The notes: generated from the sequence alone by a model not told the origin. 64,000 nt of DNA from Streptomyces sp. Je 1-332 (GCF_040730185.1 NZ_CP160402.1:5208001-5272000), one strand, 5' to 3'; numbered from the stretch's first letter, positions 43,063 through 50,561 are shown. Translations and numbers: made by a program.

Positions 43063-43300
43063 GTCTCTCACCTTCTCAAAAAGAACGCTCCTGATGTTAG
43101 CGGGGACGGGCGTAGCCTGAGCAAGTCCGGTTCCTGGGCCTTTGATTGCTTATACCGCCGCAAAAAGGAAACCAGTACCAAGAGATTACTCCCTCTTGAC
43201 TCAATGAAACAGAAGGATCATTATGTTTACCGGGCGCACAGAGTGGGTTTCATTTAGCTCTCTGTAGTCGCCCAGCAGTCATTCGATCTTGGGGGCGAAG
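43063..43300. promoter_or_regulatory. divergent receptor/synthase promoter region with ARE-like site
   Basis: Noticeably AT-richer than its surroundings. At 43207-43228 AAACA and TGTTT arms are spaced 12 bases apart, the size and symmetry of an autoregulatory element (ARE) bound by receptor proteins. A second GGAAACCAGTACC half-site lies at 43168-43180. Confidence 0.5.
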
Positions 43301-44227
43301 ATGTCTGTTTCTGTACTGGGCGTTGAGGCGCGACCGATCCACCAGTGGCAGGTGCACAAACTGCGGGGGGAGGAGGCGCTGCTCAAGACCTGGGCCGAGC
43401 CTTCACCGGGGCGCTATGTGCTCATGGCGCGCTGGCCGCGGGGCCACAGCTTCTACAGGCCGTCGCAGGGTGGGTACGACCCGATGCTGCTCGTCGAGAG
43501 TGTGCGCCAGGCGGCGGAGCTGCTGTCCCATGCGGTGTACGACGTTCCGCGGGAGTTCAAGCAGGCGTGGGAGGACTTCAGTTTCACGGTCGAACCACTG
43601 GCGTCGCTGGTGACCACCGCCGAGGAGGAAGTGCGCCTCGTGGCGACCTGCTCGGACGTGGTCCGCCGCGGCAGCAGGTTCGCCGGCATGACGGTGGATA
43701 CCGAAGTCCACCTGGGGGAGCGGCTGATGGGTACCGCGCGCACTCGCTTCAACAACCAGCCCGCGGCGATATACCGGCGACTGCGCGGGAGCTACGCGGA
43801 CGCGGACGCCGCGCTCGCCCGCTGCCTTCCGGCGGGCCCGCCCGAAGAGCCGCACCGGGTGGACCGGTGCTCTCCGGACGACGTGGTGCTGTCGCCGACT
43901 CGGGGTGGCGTCCCCGGACGGTGGATGCTCCGGGTGGACCCCACGCACCCGGTCCTGTTCGACCACGCTGTGGATCACGTGCCCGGGATGCTCCTCCTCG
44001 AGGCCGCCCGGCAGGCCGCGCACGCCGTTGGCGACGGCACTTCGGTCGTCACCGGGATGCGGACGGACTTCGTCCGGTACGTCGAACTCGACGCCCCCGC
44101 AGTCGTCCTGGCCGGCAGGCCGGTTCACGACGGCACGGGCCGGTGCCGCGTGGACGTGTCGATCGAGCAGCACGGCGTCCGGGTCTTCACCTCCGAGGTG
44201 GCCGTCGAGCAGGCGATCTGCCCGTAG
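43301..44227 (+). CDS. A-factor/gamma-butyrolactone synthase (AfsA/ScbA family)
   Basis: About 308 residues from ATG 43301, with GGGGG upstream; a TTG four codons earlier is possible. The protein has the duplicated hotdog layout of AfsA-type enzymes: repeat 1 around GGYDPMLLVESVRQAAELLSH and repeat 2 around DHVPGMLLLEAARQAAHAV, each preceded by a substrate-side His (HSFYRPS and HPVLFDHAVDH). AfsA enzymes condense a beta-ketoacyl chain with dihydroxyacetone phosphate to begin gamma-butyrolactone signal synthesis. It is divergent from the receptor gene. No dedicated ketoreductase (ScbB/BprA) is adjacent. The signal probably times expression of the surrounding biosynthetic genes. Confidence 0.93.
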   Translation: MSVSVLGVEARPIHQWQVHKLRGEEALLKTWAEPSPGRYVLMARWPRGHSFYRPSQGGYDPMLLVESVRQAAELLSHAVYDVPREFKQAWEDFSFTVEPLASLVTTAEEEVRLVATCSDVVRRGSRFAGMTVDTEVHLGERLMGTARTRFNNQPAAIYRRLRGSYADADAALARCLPAGPPEEPHRVDRCSPDDVVLSPTRGGVPGRWMLRVDPTHPVLFDHAVDHVPGMLLLEAARQAAHAVGDGTSVVTGMRTDFVRYVELDAPAVVLAGRPVHDGTGRCRVDVSIEQHGVRVFTSEVAVEQAICP

Positions 44228-44244
44228 GCCTTGGCACGCAGCGC

Positions 44245-44290
44245 GGCGGGCGGTCCGTACCCCCTTCCAAGGGGGTACGGACCGCCCGCC
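44245..44290. terminator. bidirectional terminator, ScbA-like / PPTase 2
   Basis: A perfect 20-base stem (44245-44264 with 44271-44290) with loop TTCCAA between convergent genes. Confidence 0.92.
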
Positions 44291-44330
44291 GTCGGGTCAG
44301 GCCGGCACCCGTCGGGTCAGGCCGGCACCG
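44291..44330. repeat. two tandem 20-base repeats at the end of PPTase 2
   Basis: Two head-to-tail copies beginning GTCGGGTCAGGCC. The stop codon of PPTase 2 lies in the second copy, so a duplicated stop region is present. Confidence 0.8.
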
Positions 44331-45057
44331 GCATCACCTCAGGAAGCACCTCGTGCATGGTGACTTCCACGTGCACCGAGGCCGGGACCGCGAAGCTGGC
44401 CTCGTACCCGGGTGGCGCGAGCAACTGCCGCACCCGCCAGCCGAGCGGCTGGCCGGTGAGATCCAGCCGGTTCATGATGGCGGCCATGCCCTGCCCCGTC
44501 GCCTTGGCCATGGCCTCCTTGCGGGTCCACAGTCGGGCGAAGTCCCGGACGAGTTCGTCGTCCGGGACGTTGCCCAGCCACTGCTGTTCCCTGGGGTGGA
44601 GGAACGGCAGGTAGTCGGCGACGGATTCCGGTGTCGGCCAGGACTCGATGTCGATGCCGATGGTGGCTTCGGCGACCGCGATGGCCACGTGGTCGCCGGT
44701 GTGCGACATCGAGAACTCCACCGCCTCCCGGCCCGGCTCCGGATCACTGATGGCCGGCCTTCCGTGCGCCCCGCCGCAGCCGGGACACGGCTGCCGCAGA
44801 AAACCGACGCTCCTGGGTGAGCGGTCGAGCGACGAACCGAGGACGCTCCGCAGCGCCCAGTGGGCGAAGACGTAGGCGTCCCGGGCGGCCGGCTGCGGTA
44901 TCCCGGCGAGCCGGGTCCGCTCCTTCTCATCGAGCCAGTCGGGCGGGGCCTCGTCGTTCACGAGGCGCTGCCCGGCCGGCGCCCGGACGATCCAGATGCC
45001 GACCGGATCGAGGACCTCCCCCGGGGGTGCGTCGGACCACTTGAGGTCGTGTGTCAT
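44317..45057 (-). CDS. 4'-phosphopantetheinyl transferase (Sfp type), copy 2
   Basis: This 246-residue protein starts at ATG 45057 after CAGGAG. Family motifs are HGRPAI, VEFSMSHTGDHVAIAV with its His, the metal-binding IGIDIESW, and LWTRKEAMAKATGQGM with the WxxKEA core. It differs widely from the PPTase at 36927. It is the last gene on the strand of the adenylation/carrier-protein operon, about 55 bases after the 80-residue protein, so the carrier protein at 48674 is its likely client. Confidence 0.92.
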   Translation of the reverse strand: MTHDLKWSDAPPGEVLDPVGIWIVRAPAGQRLVNDEAPPDWLDEKERTRLAGIPQPAARDAYVFAHWALRSVLGSSLDRSPRSVGFLRQPCPGCGGAHGRPAISDPEPGREAVEFSMSHTGDHVAIAVAEATIGIDIESWPTPESVADYLPFLHPREQQWLGNVPDDELVRDFARLWTRKEAMAKATGQGMAAIMNRLDLTGQPLGWRVRQLLAPPGYEASFAVPASVHVEVTMHEVLPEVMPVPA

Positions 45058-45111
45058 GTCGATACGGCTCCTGATGCGGCGTGGACCCGGCCGGTCCCGC
45101 CACGGGTCGGA

Positions 45112-45354
45112 TCAGGCGATAGCTGCGAGCAGCGGCCACGGACCGGTCGTGGTGTGCTGCTCGAGGCCCTCGGGAGCGAGATAGCGCCGGAATCCCGGCA
45201 CCTGATCCGCCGGGCGCAGCGCCCCGCGGTGCAGTACCAGACCGCGCACGGCGGTCCCGTCGTCGTGCCAGCACACCAGCGGGATGCGGTACTCCGGCGT
45301 GTCGCAGGTCTCCTGCACGGCGGCTTCGTAGCCGTACGCGGACAGCAGGCTCAT
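45112..45354 (-). CDS. small protein of unknown function, translationally coupled
   Basis: An 80-residue product starts at ATG 45354 and overlaps the upstream racemase-fold gene by four bases (ATGA). The sequence (starting MSLLSAYGYEAAVQETC, with a central PLVCWHDDGTAVRGLVLHRG and end GPWPLLAAIA) has two Cys, several His and no signal peptide or membrane helix. I do not recognise the family. The tight coupling and the normal high third-position GC support it being real. It may be a partner or small enzyme of the operon. Confidence 0.7.
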   Translation of the reverse strand: MSLLSAYGYEAAVQETCDTPEYRIPLVCWHDDGTAVRGLVLHRGALRPADQVPGFRRYLAPEGLEQHTTTGPWPLLAAIA

Positions 45355-46190
45355 CGGGCCGCCCCCGCCCACGCACTCCTGGCCGCTCCCGGGGCCTTGG
45401 GGGCGACGCCGAACAGGGCGCCGTAGTCGGTGATCCGCGCGGCGGCCTCCGTCCCGCCGGCCAGGTGCAGCGCATGCCAGAACAGCACCTGGTTCGCGGT
45501 GAGTACGGGGAACCCGAGCCGCTCCTCCAGGCCCGCGATGGTGCCCACGGCGCGAATGCCGTTGCCGGCGACCAGCACTGCCTGCGGCCGCTGCGGGGCG
45601 ACGGCGGACTCGATCCACTGCACCAGCGCCTCCGGCGTGATCAGCTTCTGGTTGCTGGGGAGGCCGCAGGGGCCGTGGTGGACGACGTCGAAGCCCCGCT
45701 CGCCGAAGTACGAGGCGCCCAGGGCGGACAACTCGTCGTCGAACCACGGCGGGTTGACGAGCGCGATCCGCTCGGCGCCCAGGGCGTCGAAGCCGGCCGC
45801 GGCCGCGTGGGTCGTGCCGGTGAGCGGGATGCCCCGGGTCCGCTCGGCGAGCCGCTCGAACAGCTTCCGCTCGCCGTCGGCGCCCAGGACGTACGCGGAG
45901 CTGGTGAACCCCAGGGCGATGGAGTCCAGCGGGGAGGCGGCGAGCAGCTCGACGGCGTCGTCGATGAGGGGCGGGTCGATGAAGGCGCGCACCGGGTCGT
46001 GCGGGATCTTGGGGTCCATCTCCCCGCCGGGGCGCATCGCCCCGAAGTGGACGCGTGAGCCGTGGACGTAGACGTCGCGCGGCGCCATCGCCTGAAGCTC
46101 GGACTCGGGCCCGACGTCCGCGTGCGGTACGACGACGCCGACGCGGGCGGCCGCGGCCCAGCCGTCCTCGTGGGCCTGGAACTGCGTCAT
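45351..46190 (-). CDS. Asp/Glu racemase-superfamily protein (maleate isomerase/AMDase-like)
   Basis: This 279-residue protein starts at ATG 46190 with AGAGGAG upstream. RVGVVVPHADVGPESELQAM at the start, LDSIALGFTSSAYV in the middle, and AERIALVNPPWFDDELSALG and QAVLVAGNGIRAVGTIAGLE toward the end follow the two-lobed fold of maleate cis-trans isomerases and arylmalonate decarboxylases. In those enzymes one or two Cys do the chemistry. Here the first position reads FTSSAY and the second AGNGIR, with no Cys at either. It may catalyse another reaction or have become non-catalytic. It sits between the transglutaminase-like gene and the 80-residue protein, so it is probably a pathway member acting on a carboxylate or amino-acid-like substrate. 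Confidence 0.75.
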   Translation of the reverse strand: MTQFQAHEDGWAAAARVGVVVPHADVGPESELQAMAPRDVYVHGSRVHFGAMRPGGEMDPKIPHDPVRAFIDPPLIDDAVELLAASPLDSIALGFTSSAYVLGADGERKLFERLAERTRGIPLTGTTHAAAAGFDALGAERIALVNPPWFDDELSALGASYFGERGFDVVHHGPCGLPSNQKLITPEALVQWIESAVAPQRPQAVLVAGNGIRAVGTIAGLEERLGFPVLTANQVLFWHALHLAGGTEAAARITDYGALFGVAPKAPGAARSAWAGAAR

Positions 46191-46241
46191 GGGGTGCTTC
46201 TCCTCTTCTGCTGTGCCGTTACGGATACGCCGCCGCGCGGC

Positions 46242-46967
46242 TCAGGCCGCCTCGTCGGCCAGCGAGCCGCCACTGACGGTGCCGGTGCCGTCCCCGTTCA
46301 GGAATTTCGGGTGCTTGCGGCGCATGTTGCCCATCACGAACTCGTACGGGACGTCGTCGAAGTCGCCGTGGTCGGTGAGGAATTCCATGCTCTGCCGCCC
46401 CTGCGCGTCGAAGGGGTGGTAGAGGCTGTCGGAGCGGCCGTCGAACTCCAGCGGGGTCATGCCGTACAGCCGGCACAGGAGCTTGTTGAAGACGGGGGTC
46501 ACCTTCACCCAGCGGCCGTCGAGGTACACGGTGGCCAGGCCGTGGAAGAAGACGTCGCCGCCGATGTACGAGGTCAGACGGTCGGAGGCCAGGTGGTTGC
46601 GTACGTCGCTGTAGTGCAGCCGGGCGGGGATGCCGACGGCGCGGCAACAGGCCGCGTAGAGCACGGACTTGTGCAGGCAAAAGCCCTTGCCGCCGGCGAT
46701 GACGCTGGACGCCGTGAGGCCCTGGGGCGACAGGTCGGCGCCGTAGACCTCGTAGTGGATGCGGTCGCGTACCGCGTAGTAGAGGGCGACGGCGAGGTCG
46801 ACCGGGTCCGCGGTGTCGCGGTCGATATCGCCCAGAGCCTTGTCGACGAAGGCTCTGACGGTCTCGTGCTCGTGGTCGAGGAAGTCGGTGGCCGCCGTGA
46901 GGAGGGCGCGGTCGTCAAAGGACAGCTCCTCGGACGCGGTCGGCCGCTCGGCCAGGGTGTCGGTCAT
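46242..46967 (-). CDS. transglutaminase-like superfamily protein
   Basis: About 241 residues from ATG 46967, with GAGAGG upstream. The papain-like core is visible: GGKGFCLHKSVLYAACCRA gives the catalytic Cys at the start of a helix, and GGDVFFHGLATVYLDGRW gives the His. The usual Asp of the triad is replaced in the stretch VKVTPVFNKL, a wording also seen in a common group of bacterial transglutaminase-like proteins. A C-terminal EFDGRSDSLYHPFDAQG segment is shared with that group. Homologues can be proteases, amide-bond-forming enzymes (AdmF in andrimid acts on carrier-protein-bound acyl groups) or proteins of unknown role. Given the adjacent ligase and carrier protein, amide formation or hydrolysis on a carrier-bound substrate is a reasonable guess. 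Confidence 0.8.
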   Translation of the reverse strand: MTDTLAERPTASEELSFDDRALLTAATDFLDHEHETVRAFVDKALGDIDRDTADPVDLAVALYYAVRDRIHYEVYGADLSPQGLTASSVIAGGKGFCLHKSVLYAACCRAVGIPARLHYSDVRNHLASDRLTSYIGGDVFFHGLATVYLDGRWVKVTPVFNKLLCRLYGMTPLEFDGRSDSLYHPFDAQGRQSMEFLTDHGDFDDVPYEFVMGNMRRKHPKFLNGDGTGTVSGGSLADEAA

Positions 46968-46981
46968 GCGGATGCCTCTCG

Positions 46982-48112
46982 TCACAGGCCCATGAGGGCG
47001 GCGATGCAGTTGCGCTGGATCTCATTGGTGCCGGAGTAGATGGAGCCGGCGGCGGCGTTGCGCAGCTCGCGCTCGATGCCCGTGTCGGTCAGGTAGCCAC
47101 GGGCGCCGAAGATCTGGACCGCGTCCTGGGCGGTGCGCTGGTTGGCCTCGCTGACCACGATCTTGGTGGCGGCCACGTCCAGCGAGGCGTCCGTGCCCTG
47201 TTCGACCTTGCGGCCGGTGTCGTACAGCCACTTGCGGGCCGTCTCCACGGCGATCTTCATGTCCGCGATCTTGTGGGAGACCGCCTGGTTCTTGCCGATG
47301 GCGCTGCCGAACTGCTGCCGGGTGGTGGCGTGTTCGACCACTCGCTTCAGTCGGTGGGTCATCTCGCCGAGGTTGACGGCGAAGGAGAAGAGGACCTCCC
47401 GCTTCATCACGTGATCCATGACCAGGAAGCCGGCGCCCTCGCTGCCGAGCCGGTTGCCGACAGGCAGCCGGACGTCTTTGAGCGTGACCTCGCTGATCGG
47501 GGAGGTGCGCAGCCCCATCGTCTCCAGCGGCTCGCCGACCGTCAGGCCCGGTGTGCCGCGCTCGGCGAGGAAGGTGCTCAGCCCGAAGGCGCCCGGCTTG
47601 CCGGTACGGACGTAGAGCAGGAAGAGGTCGGCGACCGGCGCGTTGGTGATGAACAGCTTGCCGCCGTTGATCACGTACTCGTCGCCCTCGCGGACGGCCG
47701 TGGTCCGGATGTTCATCACGTCCGAGCCGTGACCCGGCTCGGTGATCGCATGCGCGGTGATGGCCTGCCCGGAGGTGACCTGAGGCAGGTAGCGCGCACG
47801 CAGGTCGTCGGAGCCGAACGCCTGCAGCGGGATGCCGACGCTGACGATCTGTGTGGACGCCGAGAAGTTCAGACCGGCGTCGCGGCTGGTGTAACCGAGG
47901 CCCTCGAGGGCCGTCATGGTCTCGGTGAGGGTCCGTCCGGCGCCGCCGTACTCCGGCGCGAAGGGGAGGGTGAAGAGCCCGGACTGCTGCAGCGGCTTCC
48001 ACTTGTCGTGCGGGAACTCGGCGGCGCGGTCCCAGCGGGACACGTCGTCGTTCAGCTCGTCGCCGTAAGGGGCTGTGATGCCGAAGGTGTCTGCGGCTTT
48101 GTCTACGGCCAT
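46982..48112 (-). CDS. acyl-CoA (acyl-carrier-protein) dehydrogenase
   Basis: About 376 residues from ATG 48112. Family landmarks are clear: LPFAPEYGGAG, ITAHAITEPGHGSDVMNIRT with the FAD-contacting region, YVINGGKLFITNAP, RQQFGSAIGKNQAVSHKIAD, and a C-terminal QIFGARGYLTDTGIERELRN with GTNEIQRN. The enzyme should bind FAD and oxidise an alpha,beta C-C bond, or a C-N bond as in prolyl-carrier-protein oxidases. It lies downstream of a ligase and a carrier protein on the same strand, the gene trio of pyrrolyl-carrier-protein pathways, so a carrier-bound aminoacyl substrate is more likely than a CoA ester. The catalytic Glu was not located with certainty. Confidence 0.9.
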   Translation of the reverse strand: MAVDKAADTFGITAPYGDELNDDVSRWDRAAEFPHDKWKPLQQSGLFTLPFAPEYGGAGRTLTETMTALEGLGYTSRDAGLNFSASTQIVSVGIPLQAFGSDDLRARYLPQVTSGQAITAHAITEPGHGSDVMNIRTTAVREGDEYVINGGKLFITNAPVADLFLLYVRTGKPGAFGLSTFLAERGTPGLTVGEPLETMGLRTSPISEVTLKDVRLPVGNRLGSEGAGFLVMDHVMKREVLFSFAVNLGEMTHRLKRVVEHATTRQQFGSAIGKNQAVSHKIADMKIAVETARKWLYDTGRKVEQGTDASLDVAATKIVVSEANQRTAQDAVQIFGARGYLTDTGIERELRNAAAGSIYSGTNEIQRNCIAALMGL

Positions 48113-48150
48113 GCGTGTTCTGCCTCGTCTTTCGCTGGGCACTGGGCATC

Positions 48151-48184
48151 GGGTGCGGGGCCGCGGCGGCGCGGCCCCGCACCC
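48151..48184 (-). terminator. intra-operon hairpin between EctC-like and dehydrogenase genes
   Basis: A perfect 14-base stem (48151-48164 with 48171-48184) with a six-base loop lies just after the EctC-like stop. It lacks a U-tract and could partly terminate, lowering expression of the genes further down. Confidence 0.6.
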
Positions 48185-48194
48185 ACGTCGCGGA

Positions 48195-48569
48195 TCAGTA
48201 GCGGGAGAACCCGTCGTCGGAGAGCGAGTGCTTCTCGTCGCCACGCAGCGCCGGGCTGAAGACGGAGACGAGGAGGAGGTCCTCGTCGTCGGAGGCGATC
48301 AGGTGATGGGCGTCGTTCATGTCCAGGGCGTAGATGGTCCCGGTCATGATCTTGTGACGGTCGCCGTCCCTGGTGACGACCTCGCCCGAGCCGCCGATGC
48401 AGTAGCAGGCCTCCAGATGGCCGAGGTACTGCAGCGCGCTGGAGGTGCCCTGGCGGACCAGGGTCTCGCAGACGGTGAAGCCCATGCCGTCGGACTCGGT
48501 GAGCAGGCGGTGGCTGGTACCGCTGCCCCACTCGACCGCGGGGACGTCGGAAAGGGAACGGACGATCAT
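48195..48569 (-). CDS. ectoine-synthase-like cupin
   Basis: About 124 residues from ATG 48569, after ACAGGAG. The sequence follows EctC throughout: MIVRSLSDVPAVEWGSGTSH, DGMGFTVCETLV, the metal-site region LGHLEACYCIGGSGEV, GTIYALDMNDAHHLIA and VSVFSPALRGDEKH. Ectoine synthase is an iron-dependent cupin that closes a ring by condensing an amine with an N-acyl group. No ectA, ectB, ectD or lysC homologue accompanies it, so it is not part of an ectoine operon. It lies between a carrier protein and a dehydrogenase, which suggests a ring-closing step on a related diamino or amide substrate. The conserved HLEAxYCI and D-x-x-HH patterns suggest an active enzyme. Confidence 0.85.
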   Translation of the reverse strand: MIVRSLSDVPAVEWGSGTSHRLLTESDGMGFTVCETLVRQGTSSALQYLGHLEACYCIGGSGEVVTRDGDRHKIMTGTIYALDMNDAHHLIASDDEDLLLVSVFSPALRGDEKHSLSDDGFSRY

Positions 48570-48673
48570 GGCGAATACTCCTGTCATCGCTGTGTTCTGG
48601 GCGAGCACTGCTGGTGCGCCGCGGGTGTGCGGGCTGTGCGTGTGCGGGCGGTACGAAGGGAGAGGACTGCCTG

Positions 48674-48937
48674 TCAGACCGTGGCCGGAGCGACCGCCTT
48701 GCCGACGAAGCCCCGGATGTCCGCGAGGGTGCGGTAGACGGCCGGCTCCAGCGGGATGTCGTCGACGGGGATGCTGTACGTGTCGGAGATCCAGGCGATG
48801 AGGCGGACCAGACCGAGGCTGTTCACGACGGTGCTCTCGATGAGGTCGAAGTCGTCGGTCAGGTCCTCGGTGTCCTCACCGGCCAGGAACTCCTGGACTA
48901 TGTAGTCGCGGATCGGGTCGTTGGTGGCGGTACTCAT
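48674..48937 (-). CDS. acyl/peptidyl carrier protein, copy 2
   Basis: This 87-residue protein has carrier-protein helix pattern IRDYIVQEFLAG, an acidic loop, then VVNSLGLVRLIAWISDTYSI with the modifiable Ser in NSLG, and a closing AVYRTLADIRGFV helix. Its ATG overlaps the stop of the adenylation gene by four bases, a strong sign that the two proteins are made together and that the ligase loads this carrier. It resembles stand-alone carriers of aminoacyl-modifying pathways more than modular PKS ACPs. Confidence 0.88.
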   Translation of the reverse strand: MSTATNDPIRDYIVQEFLAGEDTEDLTDDFDLIESTVVNSLGLVRLIAWISDTYSIPVDDIPLEPAVYRTLADIRGFVGKAVAPATV

Positions 48938-50421
48938 CGAGAGGCTCCATTCAGTTGGGTGTGCTTGATCGAGTTACGGTCCGGTTTGCCGGTCGAGGTC
49001 TTCGGCAGCGGAGCGCCGCCAAGACCCACGGAGCTGGGCACGGCGTGCTTCGGCAGGTGCTTCGCCGCGTACGCCCGCAGTCCGAGCGAGCTCAGGGCGG
49101 CGCCGTCCCGGCGCACGACTTCGGCGTGCAGCCGGGTGCCGGCCTCCGGGTCGGGCAGCGCGACGACGGCGGCCTCGACGACGCTCGGATGTGACGCGAG
49201 GACGGTCTCGATCTCCAGGGTGTTGGTGCGCACGCCGCGCACCTTGACCTGGAAGTCGGTACGTCCCTGGAGGAAGTAGCGGCCGTCGGGGTCGCGGTGG
49301 ACGAGGTCGCCGGTGCGGTAGAACATGGTGCCGCCGCCGCGCGGATCCGGCATGAAGGCGTGCGCGTTGCGGGCCTGCTCCAGATAGCCGCACGTCTGGA
49401 ATGGGGTGTGCACCAGCAGTTCGCCGGTGCCGGGACCCTGCAGGACCTCGATGCCGTCGGCCCCCTCGACCGCCAGCACGGCGTCGGTGCCCTCGATCGG
49501 GGTGCCGATGGGCAGCGGGTGCACGTACGCGCCAGGATCGATGTCGTGGATGAAGCTGTCGTTGGTCTCCGTGCAGCCGAAGACGTTGTGGAAGCGGGCG
49601 GCCGGACAGGCGGCGAAGGTGTCCTGCAGGCCCTGCTCGGAGGCGGCCTCCCCGGTGAACACGACCGTACGGACCGCCGGATAGCGGGCGTCGTCCGCGG
49701 CCAGCAGCCGGTGCAGCAGCGGCACCCCCTGGACCAGGGTCACCTCGTTGCTCCGCGTGAGGTCACGGAGATAGCCGGGGTCCCCGCTGGCTCCGGCGTC
49801 GGCCAGCACGACGGTGCCGCCGGCCTGCAGCACCGTCCAGACGTCGAGGAGCGCCAGGTCGAAGTTGAGTGGTGAGAAGCTCAGCGACACGGTGCTGCCG
49901 TCGAGCCCGAACTTCGTGGTGGCCCAGGCGCCGAAGCGGTCGAAAGCCTCGATGCGGACCGGGACGAGCTTGGGTACGCCGGTGGACCCGGAGGTGGTGA
50001 GGGTCAGCAGCGACTCCTCGGGGTCGGGGGCGCTGAACCCGTCCGACAGTGCGGGATCGGCTTCCTCTCCCGCCAGGGCCACGCCACCGCCGGGGACCGC
50101 GGCGGCCGACAGCGGGCCGTGGGCCTGGGCCGTGAGGGTGGACAGGGCGGCGACGCCCAGACCGGGCGACGGGACCAGGGTGTTGATCCCCTGACGCCAT
50201 GCTCCGAGGAGCAGTGCGATGGTCTCCGGCGACTTGTGGGCCGGGACGCACACGGCACGTACGGGGCCGAAGCCGGCGCCGTCGAGATCTGCGGCGGCGC
50301 GGCCGGTCAGCTGCTCGAGTTCCGCGTAGGTGACCCGGCGGCCGGCGCTGACGAGCGCGGCGCTGTCGGGCTGGTCCTGTACGTGTCGGCTGATTGCCTG
50401 CAACAGGCGAGGCGAAGGCAA
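48934..50421 (-). CDS. stand-alone adenylation enzyme (ANL superfamily, amino-acid type)
   Basis: This 495-residue protein uses TTG at 50421 after GAGGGGGGACC; no better in-frame ATG was seen. Core motifs are LTLTTSGSTGVPKLVPV (P-loop), VFGCTETN (A5), YRTGDLVHRDPDGRYFLQGR (A7-A8) and LPKTSTGKPDRN with the A10 Lys. The PLNFDLALLDVW segment has Asp where NRPS A domains bind the alpha-amino group, so the substrate is probably an amino acid. A manual reading of the pocket gives D-L-L-Q-V-T-V-D-S-K, which matches no code I know; the polar Gln and Asp hint at a basic or polar side chain. The alignment was made by eye and individual positions could be off. It should load the downstream carrier protein. 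Confidence 0.9.
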   Translation of the reverse strand: MPSPRLLQAISRHVQDQPDSAALVSAGRRVTYAELEQLTGRAAADLDGAGFGPVRAVCVPAHKSPETIALLLGAWRQGINTLVPSPGLGVAALSTLTAQAHGPLSAAAVPGGGVALAGEEADPALSDGFSAPDPEESLLTLTTSGSTGVPKLVPVRIEAFDRFGAWATTKFGLDGSTVSLSFSPLNFDLALLDVWTVLQAGGTVVLADAGASGDPGYLRDLTRSNEVTLVQGVPLLHRLLAADDARYPAVRTVVFTGEAASEQGLQDTFAACPAARFHNVFGCTETNDSFIHDIDPGAYVHPLPIGTPIEGTDAVLAVEGADGIEVLQGPGTGELLVHTPFQTCGYLEQARNAHAFMPDPRGGGTMFYRTGDLVHRDPDGRYFLQGRTDFQVKVRGVRTNTLEIETVLASHPSVVEAAVVALPDPEAGTRLHAEVVRRDGAALSSLGLRAYAAKHLPKHAVPSSVGLGGAPLPKTSTGKPDRNSIKHTQLNGASR

Positions 50422-50561
50422 CGGTCCCCCCTCGGTGGATGGCGATCTTGGCTACGAGGGAGAACCTACGGGGTTTTATATGCATGGTCAAGCAAGTAAA
50501 AGTTTAGATCAAGTGATCCAGGTCACTGCCCCTCACACCGGAAAGAAGCTCGAACATGCAA
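50422..50561 (-). promoter_or_regulatory. promoter region of the adenylation operon
   Basis: This AT-rich stretch upstream of the TTG start has, on the reverse strand, CTTGCTTGACCATGCATATAAAA near 50475-50497. It combines a TATAAA -10-like element with a CTTGCTTG half of the motif found at the MarR and FrnE-like genes. Confidence 0.4.

Noticed and set aside
48195..48569. Ectoine biosynthesis operon
   Set aside because: Only an EctC-like gene is present; no ectA, ectB, ectD or dedicated aspartokinase lies nearby.
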